Assembly: GCF_013449375.1 (NCBI RefSeq)
Contig: NZ_JACDRR010000005.1
Coordinates: 414,070 to 478,069, forward strand
DNA length: 64,000 nucleotides
Reading direction: 5' to 3'
Source of the DNA: Pectobacterium sp. CFBP8739
Lineage (GTDB): Bacteria > Pseudomonadota > Gammaproteobacteria > Enterobacterales > Enterobacteriaceae
The notes under the pieces: model-generated
Told to the model about the DNA's origin: nothing
Databases searched by the model: none
What the model saw: the letters and a program-made list of their open reading frames with translations, nothing else
Shown: positions 1 to 12,301 of the stretch, one piece after another
Layout: each line of letters begins with the position of its first letter
Numbering within the stretch: the first letter of the stretch is position 1
Position numbers and translations under genes: made by a program

Positions 1-909
1 GGCGGTTTTATCGGCTTCTTGTTGCTGATTGAAGTGTTCTTCCGCCCAGTAGCCAAGATTACCTCGGTGCTGGAGAGCTATCCCAAAGGTATTGCGGGTT
101 TCAAGCGCTTTACTCAACTGATAGACACCGTTCCCGAGATTGCCGACGCCCCCGATGCCCATGATGCCGGATCACTGAGAGGCGATATCCGCTTTAATCA
201 GGTGGGCTTTGGCTATTCCGCCGGTCGTCCGATTCTGCGCAATATTGACCTGTCGATTCGCGCAGGGGAAACCGTAGCCTTTGTCGGTCCGTCAGGCGCA
301 GGCAAAACCACGCTTTGCTCTCTACTTCCCCGCTTCTACGATTTAACCTGCGGAGCCATCACCATTGATGGCACGGATATCCGCCAGATGACACAGGCGT
401 CTCTACGCAGCCAAATTGGTATCGTACAGCAGGATGTATTCCTGTTCGGCGGCACCATCCGGGAAAATATCGCCTATGGTAAACTTGATGCCAGCGATGA
501 TGAAATTATGGAAGCCGCACGGCGTGCACGGTTAGATGAACTGATCGAGAATCTGCCCGATGGGCTGGATACCGTGGTGGGTGAGCGCGGCGTTAAGTTG
601 TCGGGCGGGCAGAAACAACGTCTATCGATCGCACGCATCTTCCTGAAAAACCCACCGATTCTGATTCTTGACGAAGCCACATCCGCACTGGATACGGCAA
701 CGGAGCAGGCAATACAACAGTCGCTCAGCGAGCTTTCCGCAGGGCGTACCACGTTGGTCATCGCCCACAGACTAGCCACCATACAGAATGCCGGACGCAT
801 TGTGGTGGTGGATAACGGCTGCATCATTGAGCAAGGCAGCCATCAGGTACTGCTGGAGCAAAGTGGCATCTATGCCCAATTACATCAGGCACAGTTCGGT
901 CAGGCCTGA
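1..909 (+). CDS. ABC exporter, permease/ATPase fusion (3' part only)
   Basis: The reading frame is open from the first base of the window, so this is the C-terminal part of a longer gene. It reads as the last membrane-domain stretch followed by a complete ABC ATPase domain: Walker A GPSGAGKTT, Q-loop IVQQD, signature LSGGQKQR, Walker B ILILDEATSALD and the switch His in IAHR. This arrangement is that of half-size exporters of the MsbA/multidrug type, which act as homodimers in the inner membrane. The substrate cannot be told from this piece. The first ATG-like codon at 19 is internal. No obvious partner gene follows; the gene ends before a dispersed repeat. Confidence 0.85.
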   Translation, partial: GGFIGFLLLIEVFFRPVAKITSVLESYPKGIAGFKRFTQLIDTVPEIADAPDAHDAGSLRGDIRFNQVGFGYSAGRPILRNIDLSIRAGETVAFVGPSGAGKTTLCSLLPRFYDLTCGAITIDGTDIRQMTQASLRSQIGIVQQDVFLFGGTIRENIAYGKLDASDDEIMEAARRARLDELIENLPDGLDTVVGERGVKLSGGQKQRLSIARIFLKNPPILILDEATSALDTATEQAIQQSLSELSAGRTTLVIAHRLATIQNAGRIVVVDNGCIIEQGSHQVLLEQSGIYAQLHQAQFGQA

Positions 910-945
910 TTTTTCTCTTCCTTCGGCGAGGTTTATCCTCACCTG

Positions 946-1186
946 AGGTTGCTGACAGAGTCCGTAGAGCGGGAATAACGGATAGATCGTAAAGACGCTG
1001 TGAATACGTCCATGTACGCTCGGATTGCGCAGATATGAATCTCATCCCTGAGATTCACCCTTTACAGGGTCGTCGCAAGCGACGTTCAAAGGCGTTCCTG
1101 ACGCCTTTGTCCATAGCGCAAACGCTTTACTCTTCTATCCCGTTACTCCCGTTTTCATTCGGCAAATAGGTTTATGAACGGTCTGC
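946..1186 (+). repeat. Dispersed intergenic repeat, copy 1 (long form)
   Basis: This non-coding stretch matches, in reverse orientation, the intergenic DNA at about 40913-41077. Shared blocks include AACGGATAGATCGTAAAGACG, split by small changes, CGTTCCTGACGC, TTTACTCTTCTAT, CCGTTACTCCCGTTTTC and CGGCAAATAGG. This copy carries roughly 65-75 extra bases in the middle (about 1012-1088) that the other copy lacks. No reading frame is conserved. It is probably a mobile or once-mobile non-coding repeat of this genus; the name of the family is not known to me. Confidence 0.75.
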
Positions 1187-1210
1187 GGCGAGGTTTACCC
1201 TCGCCTTTTT
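1184..1210 (+). terminator. Hairpin with T-run downstream of the repeat
   Basis: GGCGAGG and CCTCGCC form a stem around TTTA, followed by TTTTTC. A similar but weaker motif (GGCGAGGTTTATCCTCACC) lies at about 925-943 just before the repeat, so the repeat appears to be bracketed by two related hairpins. It may be the terminator of the upstream ABC gene. Confidence 0.45.
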
Positions 1211-1273
1211 CTTTCCGTTTTTCTCTCTCTGCCTTTTGCGCATAGATGTGACTTCAGTCGTTCCCCTTGCAAT

Positions 1274-1296
1274 AAATTGCATTTAAAATGCATCTA
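1274..1296 (+). promoter_or_regulatory. NsrR-type operator of ygbA
   Basis: AAATTGCATTT and AAATGCATCTA are separated by one base. This is the 11-1-11 inverted repeat recognised by the nitric oxide-sensing repressor NsrR (half-site AAGATGCATTT in E. coli). It lies 27 bases upstream of the ygbA start and overlaps a TATTAT element at 1295-1300. In E. coli ygbA is an NsrR target, so position and target agree. Confidence 0.75.
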
Positions 1297-1323
1297 TTAT
1301 AGTTTCATCAGGACATGACGCAC

Positions 1324-1749
1324 ATGGCGAGAAAACCCTTGGGAAAGTACCGACAGCGGGAGATCCGTACCGTCGGATTGATGATTGAATTGTATGAAAA
1401 GCACCACCCTGAAACCGACGATAACGTGCAGTATAAAGATTTATTCAACTATGCCATCAAGCGTCTGGAACGCTGTCAATTCGGTGAAGATAAACCCGCG
1501 TGTAAGCATTGCCCTATCCACTGCTATCAACCCGCCAGACGCGAAGCGATAAAAGCAATTATGCGCTGGTCAGGACCGCGGATGCTGTTACGTCACCCCA
1601 TTCTGGCAATACGCCACTTGATCGACGATCATAGGCCGGTGCCGGATTATCCGAAGCCGAAGAAAGAGACAGTGCCAAAAGCGTCAAACGAGCGGGCAAC
1701 CCGTCTAGCCGCGCAGCAAGCTGCCCCAGCGGATACCGATCCAGTGTAG
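1324..1749 (+). CDS. ygbA: YgbA, nitrous oxide-stimulated promoter family protein
   Basis: A 141-residue cytoplasmic protein of the YgbA family. It has the family's RQREIRTVGLMIELY start region and a four-cysteine cluster, CQFGEDKPACKHCPIHCY at about residues 51-68, that could bind a metal or iron-sulphur centre. Its biochemical role is not established; in E. coli the gene belongs to the nitric oxide-responsive NsrR regulon. I place the start at 1324 because AGGA at 1310-1313 is ten bases upstream; the in-frame ATG at 1315 would leave one base between ribosome site and start. The gene stands alone between the NsrR-type box and a bidirectional terminator. Confidence 0.85.
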   Translation: MARKPLGKYRQREIRTVGLMIELYEKHHPETDDNVQYKDLFNYAIKRLERCQFGEDKPACKHCPIHCYQPARREAIKAIMRWSGPRMLLRHPILAIRHLIDDHRPVPDYPKPKKETVPKASNERATRLAAQQAAPADTDPV

Positions 1750-1780
1750 AAATAGACAAGGTGAAGACGAATCAAATAGG

Positions 1781-1806
1781 AAAAGGCCGCTTGCGCGGCC
1801 TTTTTG
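1781..1806. terminator. Bidirectional terminator between ygbA and ihfA
   Basis: AAAGGCCGC and GCGGCCTTT form a stem with a TTGC loop. A T-run follows on the plus strand and an A-run precedes it, so it can stop ygbA from one side and the pheMST-ihfA operon from the other. Confidence 0.8.
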
Positions 1807-1816
1807 GGTGACACTG

Positions 1817-2113
1817 TTACTCTTTGGGAGAGGCGTTCTCTACCCTGCTTTTTAGCTTTTGCCCCGGACGGAACGTGACCACACGGCGCGCCGTAATCGG
1901 AATATCTTCGCCAGTTTTTGGGTTACGTCCCGGACGTTGGTTCTTGTCTCGCAAATCAAAATTGCCAAAACCTGACAACTTGACCTGCTCGCCATTTTCC
2001 AAAGCGCGACGAACTTCTTCAAAAAACAGCTCGACTAGCTCTTTGGCATCCCGTTTGCTCAGCCCGAGCTTCTCAAACAGGTATTCTGACATTTCAGCTT
2101 TAGTAAGCGCCAT
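1817..2113 (-). CDS. ihfA: Integration host factor subunit alpha
   Basis: A 98-residue DNA-bending protein of the HU/IHF family that pairs with IhfB and helps transcription, recombination and replication. The start [17 protein letters not shown], the beta-arm motif [18 protein letters not shown] and the C-terminal [13 protein letters not shown] are those of IHF-alpha. The usual length is 99. It is the last gene of the pheM-pheS-pheT-ihfA transcript, four bases after pheT, the same order as in E. coli. Confidence 0.98.
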   Translation of the reverse strand: MALTKAEMSEYLFEKLGLSKRDAKELVELFFEEVRRALENGEQVKLSGFGNFDLRDKNQRPGRNPKTGEDIPITARRVVTFRPGQKLKSRVENASPKE

Positions 2114-2117
2114 AGGT

Positions 2118-4505
2118 TCAATCCCTCAAGGATGCTTGGAATCGCTGTTTTAATGCTGCTACGCATTCAGCAACGGTAGCGGCAATTTCCTCTTCTGCCA
2201 GTGTACGCGTGGTATCTTGCAGGGTCAGACTGATAGCCAGACTCTTATAACCTTCCGCTACGCCCTTCCCTCGGTACACGTCGAATAAGTTTACGCCAAC
2301 TAACTGATTTGCGCCAACTTTCTTACACTCGGCCAAAATATCTCCTGCGGGGACATTTTCAGCGACCACAACGGCAATATCACGACGGTTCGCTGGGAAG
2401 CGGGAAACCTCGCTCGCTTCAGGCAATATGCGGTCTGCAACCTTGTCCCACAACAGTTCGAACACCACGGTGCGCCCGTTGAGATCCAACTTGCGCTCCA
2501 GTTCTGGATGAATAACGCCAATAAATCCAATACGTTTGTCGCCCAGATAAATAGCAGCACTTTGTCCCGGATGCAATGCCGGATTGTTTTCGGCCTTGAA
2601 TTCGATTTCAGACAGTTTTCCCGTCAATGCCAGTACCGCTTCCAAATCGCCTTTTAAATCATAGAAGTCAACAGCCTGACGCGCCAGATCCCAATGCTCT
2701 TCATAACGCGTGCCAGTAATCACACCCGCCAGCATCAGATCCTGACGAATTCCTAGGTCAGCACTGCTGTCAGGAACAAAACGGAGACCACTTTCAAACA
2801 GGCGCAGGCGGCTTTGTTGGCGGTTTTGGTTATATACCGCCGCGCTCAGCAAGCCGCTCCACAGCGATAAACGCATCACAGACATCTCTGCGGAAATCGG
2901 GCTCGGCAAACTCAACGACGCTTCATCAGGGTGGATTAATCCCTGAATTTTCGGGTCAACAAAACTGTAAGTAATTGCTTCTTGATAACCGTGATCGACT
3001 AATAAGGTCTTCACTCGCTTCAATGACAATGACGCTTCGCGATGCGCAGTCATGACCAACGGAGCCTGAGTCGGAATATTCGGAATGTTGTTATAGCCGT
3101 AAATACGCGCGACTTCTTCAACCAAATCCTCTTCAATCTCCATGTCGAAACGCCAGCTTGGTGCCGTCGCCTGCCAACCTGAATCGGTTTTCGCAACGTT
3201 ACAACCCAGACGTTGCAGAATATCGCTTACCTGCTCATCGGCAATCACATGGCCAATCAGACGATCCAGCTTCTCACGACGCAGCGTAATCGTTGCACGC
3301 GTCGGCAGGTCTGTCTCGCTAGTCACATCAACTACTGGGCCCGCTTCACCACCGCAAATATCGATCAGCAGACGAGTCGCGCGCTCAATGGCTTTGTGCT
3401 GTAACGCCGGATCGACGCCACGCTCGTAGCGGTGAGACGCATCGGTGTGCAAACCGTGACGACGTGCGCGTCCAGTAATTGACAGTGGGTTGAAGTAAGC
3501 GCATTCAAGCAGAACATTTTGCGTTTCTTCATTGACGCCAGAATGCTCGCCGCCAAAGATACCGCCCATCGCCAGCGCACTCTGCTGGTCAGCGATAACC
3601 AGCGTATCCGCGTTCAGCTTCGCTTCGTTGCCATCCAGCAGCGTTAACGTTTCACCTTCTGTCGCCATCCGCACGATAATGCCGCCGTTGAGGCGATCAA
3701 GATCGAACGCATGCATTGGTTGGCCGAGCTCCAGCAAAACGTAGTTCGTCACATCAACAACCGGATCGATAGAACGAATACCGCAACGGCGCAGCTTTTC
3801 ACGCATCCACAGTGGCGTTGCCGCCTTAACATTGATGCCTTTCACCACACGGCCTAAGTAACGCGGGCATGCCTGTGGCGCATCGACCTTAATCGGGAAG
3901 GTATCCTGAATCGTCGCATCAACGGGTTCAATAGTCGGTTCATTCAACGTCAACTGATTCAACACGGCCACATCACGCGCCACACCGATAATGCCGAGGC
4001 AATCCGCACGGTTTGGCGTCACGCTGATTTCAATCGCGTTATCATCCAGCTTCAGATACTCACGAATATCCGTACCAATCGGCGCATCTGCTGGCAGCTC
4101 GATGATACCGTCGTGATCGTCGGAAATACCTAATTCGGAAAAGGAACACAGCATGCCTTCGGACGGCTCGCCACGCAGCTTGGCGGCTTTGATTTTAAAA
4201 TCGCCTGGCAACACAGCGCCCACCGTTGCTACCGCCACTTTCAATCCCTGACGGCAGTTCGGCGCACCACAGACGATGTCCAGTAGGCGATCGCCGCCTA
4301 CATTCACTTTCGTCACACGCAGTTTGTCCGCATTCGGGTGTTGGCCACATTCAACCACTTCACCGACAACCACACCGTGGAATGCGCCAGCAACCGGCTC
4401 AACGCCATCCACTTCTAGCCCTGCCATCGTGATTTGTTCGGATAGCGTTTCACTGTCAACCGCTGGGTTTACCCACTCGCGTAACCAGAGTTCACTGAAT
4501 TTCAT
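2118..4505 (-). CDS. pheT: Phenylalanine-tRNA ligase beta subunit
   Basis: A 795-residue subunit, full length for the bacterial enzyme. It forms an alpha2-beta2 synthetase with PheS and charges tRNA-Phe in the cytoplasm. The N-terminal tRNA-binding (EMAP-like) domain shows [17 protein letters not shown] at about residue 48, followed by the B3/B4 editing region that removes mischarged Tyr, and a C-terminal anticodon-binding ferredoxin-like fold beginning around [14 protein letters not shown] near residue 700. It is 14 bases downstream of pheS and is controlled with it by the pheM attenuator. Confidence 0.98.
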   Translation of the reverse strand: MKFSELWLREWVNPAVDSETLSEQITMAGLEVDGVEPVAGAFHGVVVGEVVECGQHPNADKLRVTKVNVGGDRLLDIVCGAPNCRQGLKVAVATVGAVLPGDFKIKAAKLRGEPSEGMLCSFSELGISDDHDGIIELPADAPIGTDIREYLKLDDNAIEISVTPNRADCLGIIGVARDVAVLNQLTLNEPTIEPVDATIQDTFPIKVDAPQACPRYLGRVVKGINVKAATPLWMREKLRRCGIRSIDPVVDVTNYVLLELGQPMHAFDLDRLNGGIIVRMATEGETLTLLDGNEAKLNADTLVIADQQSALAMGGIFGGEHSGVNEETQNVLLECAYFNPLSITGRARRHGLHTDASHRYERGVDPALQHKAIERATRLLIDICGGEAGPVVDVTSETDLPTRATITLRREKLDRLIGHVIADEQVSDILQRLGCNVAKTDSGWQATAPSWRFDMEIEEDLVEEVARIYGYNNIPNIPTQAPLVMTAHREASLSLKRVKTLLVDHGYQEAITYSFVDPKIQGLIHPDEASLSLPSPISAEMSVMRLSLWSGLLSAAVYNQNRQQSRLRLFESGLRFVPDSSADLGIRQDLMLAGVITGTRYEEHWDLARQAVDFYDLKGDLEAVLALTGKLSEIEFKAENNPALHPGQSAAIYLGDKRIGFIGVIHPELERKLDLNGRTVVFELLWDKVADRILPEASEVSRFPANRRDIAVVVAENVPAGDILAECKKVGANQLVGVNLFDVYRGKGVAEGYKSLAISLTLQDTTRTLAEEEIAATVAECVAALKQRFQASLRD

Positions 4506-4519
4506 GATGTATACCCGCC

Positions 4520-5602
<1,083 letters not shown>

Positions 5603-5612
5603 TTATCGTAAA

Positions 5613-5638
5613 CAAAAAAGCCTCCCGAAGGGAGGCTT
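5613..5638 (-). terminator. pheST attenuator terminator
   Basis: On the minus strand AAGCCTCCC and GGGAGGCTT form a 9-bp stem with a TTC loop, followed by six T residues. It sits between the pheM leader gene and pheS, as the attenuator does in E. coli. Ribosome stalling in pheM should favour an alternative pairing and read-through. Confidence 0.9.
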
Positions 5639-5684
5639 AAGCGCTACTTTTCGTTTCTTTTCTTACGCGCAAAGCCCCCTGAGT

Positions 5685-5729
5685 TCAGGCGCTAAAGTAA
5701 AAAAAGAAACGGAAAATAGCAGCATTCAT
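5685..5729 (-). CDS. pheM: pheM leader peptide
   Basis: A 14-residue open frame, [14 protein letters not shown], that differs from the E. coli leader [14 protein letters not shown] only at the last residue. Five of its 14 codons are phenylalanine. It has no function as a protein: translation speed through the Phe codons reports charged tRNA-Phe and sets attenuation of pheST-ihfA. It lies 181 bases upstream of pheS and about 55 bases beyond the rplT terminator. Confidence 0.95.
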   Translation of the reverse strand: [14 protein letters not shown]

Positions 5730-5782
5730 ACTTGCGTTACCTTGTCTTATAAATAATAAAAACGAAAAGTGTAGTGCTCGAC

Positions 5783-5810
5783 GAAAAAAGGGAGCCAAAG
5801 CTCCCTCTTT
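5783..5810 (-). terminator. Terminator after rplT
   Basis: On the minus strand GGGAGC-TTTG-GCTCCC is followed by TTTTTTC. It lies nine bases after the rplT stop codon and separates the infC-rpmI-rplT transcript from the pheM transcript. Confidence 0.85.
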
Positions 5811-5818
5811 CAACTGAC

Positions 5819-6193
<375 letters not shown>

Positions 6194-6218
6194 TTATTCT
6201 GAATTAAAAAAAGGTTAC

Positions 6219-6437
<219 letters not shown>

Positions 6438-6511
6438 TTAATAAAACGAATCAGATAAGGCGAACAAAGCCGTACAACACAGAGGTTGTACGGTCTTGCT
6501 ACTTGAATGCC

Positions 6512-8985
<2,474 letters not shown>

Positions 8986-9007
8986 TATAATTCCCTTATT
9001 TACAGTG

Positions 9008-9028
9008 GTGAGCCACACGAAAGCTCAC
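9008..9028 (-). promoter_or_regulatory. ThrRS translational operator hairpin (anticodon mimic)
   Basis: On the minus strand GTGAGC-TTTCGTGTG-GCTCAC folds as a 6-bp stem with a nine-base loop holding CGT, the anticodon of tRNA-Thr. It lies 23 bases before the thrS ATG, as domain 2 of the E. coli thrS operator does. Binding of ThrRS there blocks ribosome entry. Confidence 0.85.
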
Positions 9029-9198
9029 ATGCAAAAATCGTCTATCAATTGAAAATCAAAAGTGTTAACCATGCTATTCCTCTGTACTCTGTGAAATATA
9101 TACACATGGTGCACACGACTAAAGGCGTGCACTAGCGTGACATGGATAACGTCGGGGACAATGATACACCTTATAAGTGGCGTATTAAAGTTGGATGG

Positions 9199-9236
9199 GT
9201 AGCCTGAACATCGTTACCGTACGATGTTCAGGCTAC
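9199..9236 (-). terminator. Long hairpin after the amino acid permease gene
   Basis: GTAGCCTGAACATCG pairs with CGATGTTCAGGCTAC (15 bp, 8-base loop). It lies eight bases beyond the stop of the permease gene and upstream of thrS. There is no clear T-run on either strand, so it may act as a terminator of weak type or as an mRNA-stabilising end. Confidence 0.55.
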
Positions 9237-9244
9237 AGGCATGT

Positions 9245-10666
9245 TTACTGTGTTTGCGTCGACTTCAGCGTCGCGCTATTTTTACGGGAAAGTCTGAAAC
9301 CCAGCCAAATAACGGCAATCCAGAATGGAATTAAAATGACCGAAATGCGAATACCCGGCGACAGCAGCATAATCACCAAAATCCCCGCCAAAAACGCCAG
9401 ACACAGGTAGTTGCTCCACGGATACCAGAAGGCTTTGAAGGCAGGGACAATGCCCTTCGCCATCATCGCCTGACGGAAACGCAGATGTGCAAAGCAGATC
9501 ATGATCCAGTTAATCACCAGCGTTGACACCACCAGCGCCATCAACAGCTCAAACGCTTTGCCTGGCATCAGGTAGTTGATTGCTACACCGAACGATGTCG
9601 CCAAGGCTGACAACGCGATAGAGCGGACAGGCACACCGCGTCCGTTAACCTTCGCGAGAGATTTCGGCGCATTCCCCTGTTTTGCCAAACCGTACAGCAT
9701 CCTGCTATTGCAGTACACGCCACTGTTGTAAACCGATAACGCCGCTGTGAGTACCACAATGTTCAGTACGTTTGCCACCAAATTGCTATTCAGCGCATGG
9801 AAGATGAGAACGAACGGGCTACCACCATCAACGACATTTCCCCACGGATAAAGCGACAACAAAATAGACAGCGCACCGATATAGAAAATCAAGATGCGAT
9901 AGACCACCTGATTGGTCGCCTGAGGGATAGAGCGTTTCGGATCGGCCGCTTCGGCAGCGGTGATACCGACTAATTCCAGACCGCCGAATGAAAACATGAT
10001 CACCGCCATGGCCATGATCAATCCACTTGCACCATTCGGCATGAATCCGCCATGAATCCATAGATTACGTATCGTTGCCGTTTCGCCGCCATTACCACTC
10101 AGCAGCAGCCAACTGCCGAAGACAATCATCCCGACGATGGCCAGCACTTTGATAATGGCGAACCAGAACTCCGTTTCCCCAAACATCCGTACATTCACCA
10201 GATTGATCAGGTTAATGAGCACGAAGAATATCGCGGCGGACAGCCAGGTTGGCGTTTCGGGCCACCAGTATTGGATATAAATCCCCACGGCCGTCAGTTC
10301 AGCCATCCCTACCAGAATAAACATCGCCCAGTAGTTCCAACCGGCCAGAAAGCCCACAAAATCGCCCCAGTATTTATAAGCAAAATGGCTGAACGAACCT
10401 GCTACGGGCTCTTCCACCACCATCTCACCCAGTTGTCGCATAATCAGAAACGCAATCATTCCGGCAATCGCGTAGCCCAATAAAACGGACGGCCCAGCCA
10501 TTTGAATAGTTTGCGATATCCCTAAAAACAAGCCAGTACCAATCGCGCCACCCAACGCTATCAGTTGAATATGCCGGTTTTTTAACCCTCGTTTTAAAAC
10601 CAGTTCCTGTTGATCGCTTGCTCTATCTTTTTGATTACTTGCTATGTTGTTTTGCGCATTTGCCAT
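9245..10666 (-). CDS. aroP: Aromatic amino acid permease (AroP/PheP type)
   Basis: A 473-residue inner-membrane transporter of the amino acid-polyamine-organocation family, with about twelve hydrophobic segments. The first segment carries the family signature GGAIGTGLFLG. From memory, the stretches RGLKNRHIQLIALGG, EEPVAGSFSHFAYKYW, ELVGITAAEA and LSVYNSGVYCNSRML are closest to E. coli AroP, with PheP also similar, so import of Phe, Tyr and Trp by proton symport is the likely role. The exact substrate range is inference. It stands alone, with a hairpin after its stop codon. Confidence 0.85.
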   Translation of the reverse strand: MANAQNNIASNQKDRASDQQELVLKRGLKNRHIQLIALGGAIGTGLFLGISQTIQMAGPSVLLGYAIAGMIAFLIMRQLGEMVVEEPVAGSFSHFAYKYWGDFVGFLAGWNYWAMFILVGMAELTAVGIYIQYWWPETPTWLSAAIFFVLINLINLVNVRMFGETEFWFAIIKVLAIVGMIVFGSWLLLSGNGGETATIRNLWIHGGFMPNGASGLIMAMAVIMFSFGGLELVGITAAEAADPKRSIPQATNQVVYRILIFYIGALSILLSLYPWGNVVDGGSPFVLIFHALNSNLVANVLNIVVLTAALSVYNSGVYCNSRMLYGLAKQGNAPKSLAKVNGRGVPVRSIALSALATSFGVAINYLMPGKAFELLMALVVSTLVINWIMICFAHLRFRQAMMAKGIVPAFKAFWYPWSNYLCLAFLAGILVIMLLSPGIRISVILIPFWIAVIWLGFRLSRKNSATLKSTQTQ

Positions 10667-10793
10667 GTTGTTTTTGTGCTTCCTGTAAAGCTTTCTTCAT
10701 TTTTATAACCATGCTCACTCACGCCATCAGTATGAAAAATGACGTGAACAGGCAAAGAGATCGGGGGTGAAACGCGACACAGTGATGGCGCCA

Positions 10794-11057
10794 TTAACGT
10801 TCAGGAATGACACTTTTAAACGTTAATTCCACGTCATCACGCTCGAAATCGGCGGTAAGCGCTTCAGGCTCACTTTTCTCTGCATTCTGGGGCAACAATT
10901 TTTTCAATAATGCTAACTGCTGGCGTTGCTGCTCTACGACCTCTTGCAGCAATTTCACTTGCTCATTCGCTCTGACGCTCGCCCGATTCACAAAAAACCA
11001 GATCAGCGCGGCCAGCAGCACAACCAACAAGACAAAAACCACTTCTAATATGTTCAC
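10794..11057 (-). CDS. yebO: YebO family membrane protein
   Basis: An 87-residue protein with one N-terminal membrane segment (about residues 3-22, rich in V, L, A), the motif WFFVNRAS and then a charged coiled-coil-like tail (QVKLLQEVVEQQRQQLALLKKL). E. coli YebO has the same plan and the same neighbourhood near kdgR. Its function is unknown. I choose the GTG at 11057 because GGAG at 11063-11066 precedes it by five bases; a longer frame begins at GTG 11078. The small genes mgrB and yobH found next to yebO in E. coli are not seen here. Confidence 0.8.
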   Translation of the reverse strand: MNILEVVFVLLVVLLAALIWFFVNRASVRANEQVKLLQEVVEQQRQQLALLKKLLPQNAEKSEPEALTADFERDDVELTFKSVIPER

Positions 11058-11247
11058 AACGACTCCACTTATAACCACTTATGACAGTACCTGTGGGCTA
11101 TCTTAACACCGTGACGTAGCCAAGTTCGATACCCAACTCTATCCGTTCCCCATATCATATCGATACGCAGCGCTATCGTATTGGTACAAAAATAAAAAAC
11201 GTGGAGCGCGTTTTTCAACGTTGTGTGCGACGGCAAGGAATGAACCA

Positions 11248-11275
11248 AAAAAAAGCCTGTCGGTCAGGACAGGCT
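11248..11275 (-). terminator. kdgR terminator
   Basis: On the minus strand AGCCTGTC-CTGACC-GACAGGCT is followed by eight T residues. It lies about 20 bases after the kdgR stop codon. Confidence 0.9.
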
Positions 11276-11294
11276 CAGGTATCGATAGAGGATA

Positions 11295-12086
11295 TCAGAA
11301 TGGGTAATCGTGGTAGCCCATTTGCTCAGAGATATTTCTGGCGGCCGTATGCAGCGTAGCCACATATTCGTGTTTGTTTTCTTCCGAAAAACGAATCGTC
11401 GGAAAAGAAATACTGAGGCCAGCAATCACCACGCCAAAACGATCGAATACTGGCACAGCGATACAACGCAGCCCTTCTTCCTGCTCTTCGTTGTCTTCTC
11501 CGTAACCTTGTCCGCGGACAACGTCTAATTGATTGAGAAGATCTTCAGCAGTACACAGCGTGTGTGGCGTACTGCGGGTGAATTCAACCGTCGACAGAAT
11601 TTCTTCTACTTCGCCACGATCGCGCCATGCCAACAGCACTTTACCGATTGCGGTACTGTGCAGCGGATTACGGCGACCAATACGCGAATACATACGCAGG
11701 TTATACATCGAATCAATCTTGTGGATATAAACGATGCCGTCTTCATCCAACGCACCAAGGTGGATCGTTTCCCGCGTTAGAGCAGACAACTCACGCATCT
11801 GTATATCCGCACTGCGGATTAAATCGACGTTCTGCAATGCTTTAGCCCCAAGTTCAAACAACTTGAGCGTTAGCGAATATTTCTCTGATTCACCTTCCTG
11901 CGCGACATAGCCTAGGGATTTCATCGTCTGCAAGAAGCGGTAAACGGTACTCTTGGACATCATGACTCGCTGAGAAAGCTCGGTAATACCAATTTCTCTC
12001 TCTTCACCTAATGCCTGCAAAATACCAAAAACCTTTAAAACGGACGACACGGAATCGGGTTGTTTATCTAAATCTGCAATAGCCAT
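11295..12086 (-). CDS. kdgR: KdgR, IclR-type repressor of pectin catabolism
   Basis: A 263-residue regulator. An N-terminal winged helix-turn-helix (about residues 12-75, with ITELSQRVMMSKSTVYRFLQ) is followed by the IclR effector-binding domain (about 85-255). In soft-rot bacteria KdgR represses pectate lyase, oligogalacturonate lyase and uronate-catabolism genes until 2-keto-3-deoxygluconate binds it. Here it is directly downstream of ogl on the same strand, with its own promoter and terminator between them. Confidence 0.97.
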   Translation of the reverse strand: MAIADLDKQPDSVSSVLKVFGILQALGEEREIGITELSQRVMMSKSTVYRFLQTMKSLGYVAQEGESEKYSLTLKLFELGAKALQNVDLIRSADIQMRELSALTRETIHLGALDEDGIVYIHKIDSMYNLRMYSRIGRRNPLHSTAIGKVLLAWRDRGEVEEILSTVEFTRSTPHTLCTAEDLLNQLDVVRGQGYGEDNEEQEEGLRCIAVPVFDRFGVVIAGLSISFPTIRFSEENKHEYVATLHTAARNISEQMGYHDYPF

Positions 12087-12126
12087 TTTTGTGGTTACCC
12101 TACTCAGGTTTTTTTGTTTTAAAAAA

Positions 12127-12173
12127 AATAGAACAATGGTTTTAGTATAAAGGGAACGCTTTGATTATGGCAA
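12127..12173 (-). promoter_or_regulatory. kdgR promoter with a partial KdgR-like box
   Basis: On the minus strand TTGCCA (12173-12168), an 18-base spacer and TATACT (12149-12144) form a good sigma-70 promoter. Overlapping and just downstream of the -10 is AATAGAACAATGGTTTTAG (plus strand, 12127-12145), which resembles the KdgR consensus AATRAAAYRnTGTTTYATT with several mismatches. Autoregulation is therefore possible but not shown. Confidence 0.5.
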
Positions 12174-12260
12174 TGGAGCAACAACGATAATCAAGTTAAG
12201 TTTGAGAAATAACCGCGTCAGAGACTTAATAAAATAATATGTAAGTAAATATTATTAAAA

Positions 12261-12290
12261 TAATCCGCGCCATAAAATGTGACGCGGATT
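12261..12290 (-). terminator. ogl terminator
   Basis: On the minus strand ATCCGCG and CGCGGAT pair around a 13-base loop and are followed by the T-rich TATTTTAATAATATT. It lies 12 bases after the ogl stop codon. Confidence 0.7.
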
Positions 12291-12301
12291 TATTAGTATT
12301 A

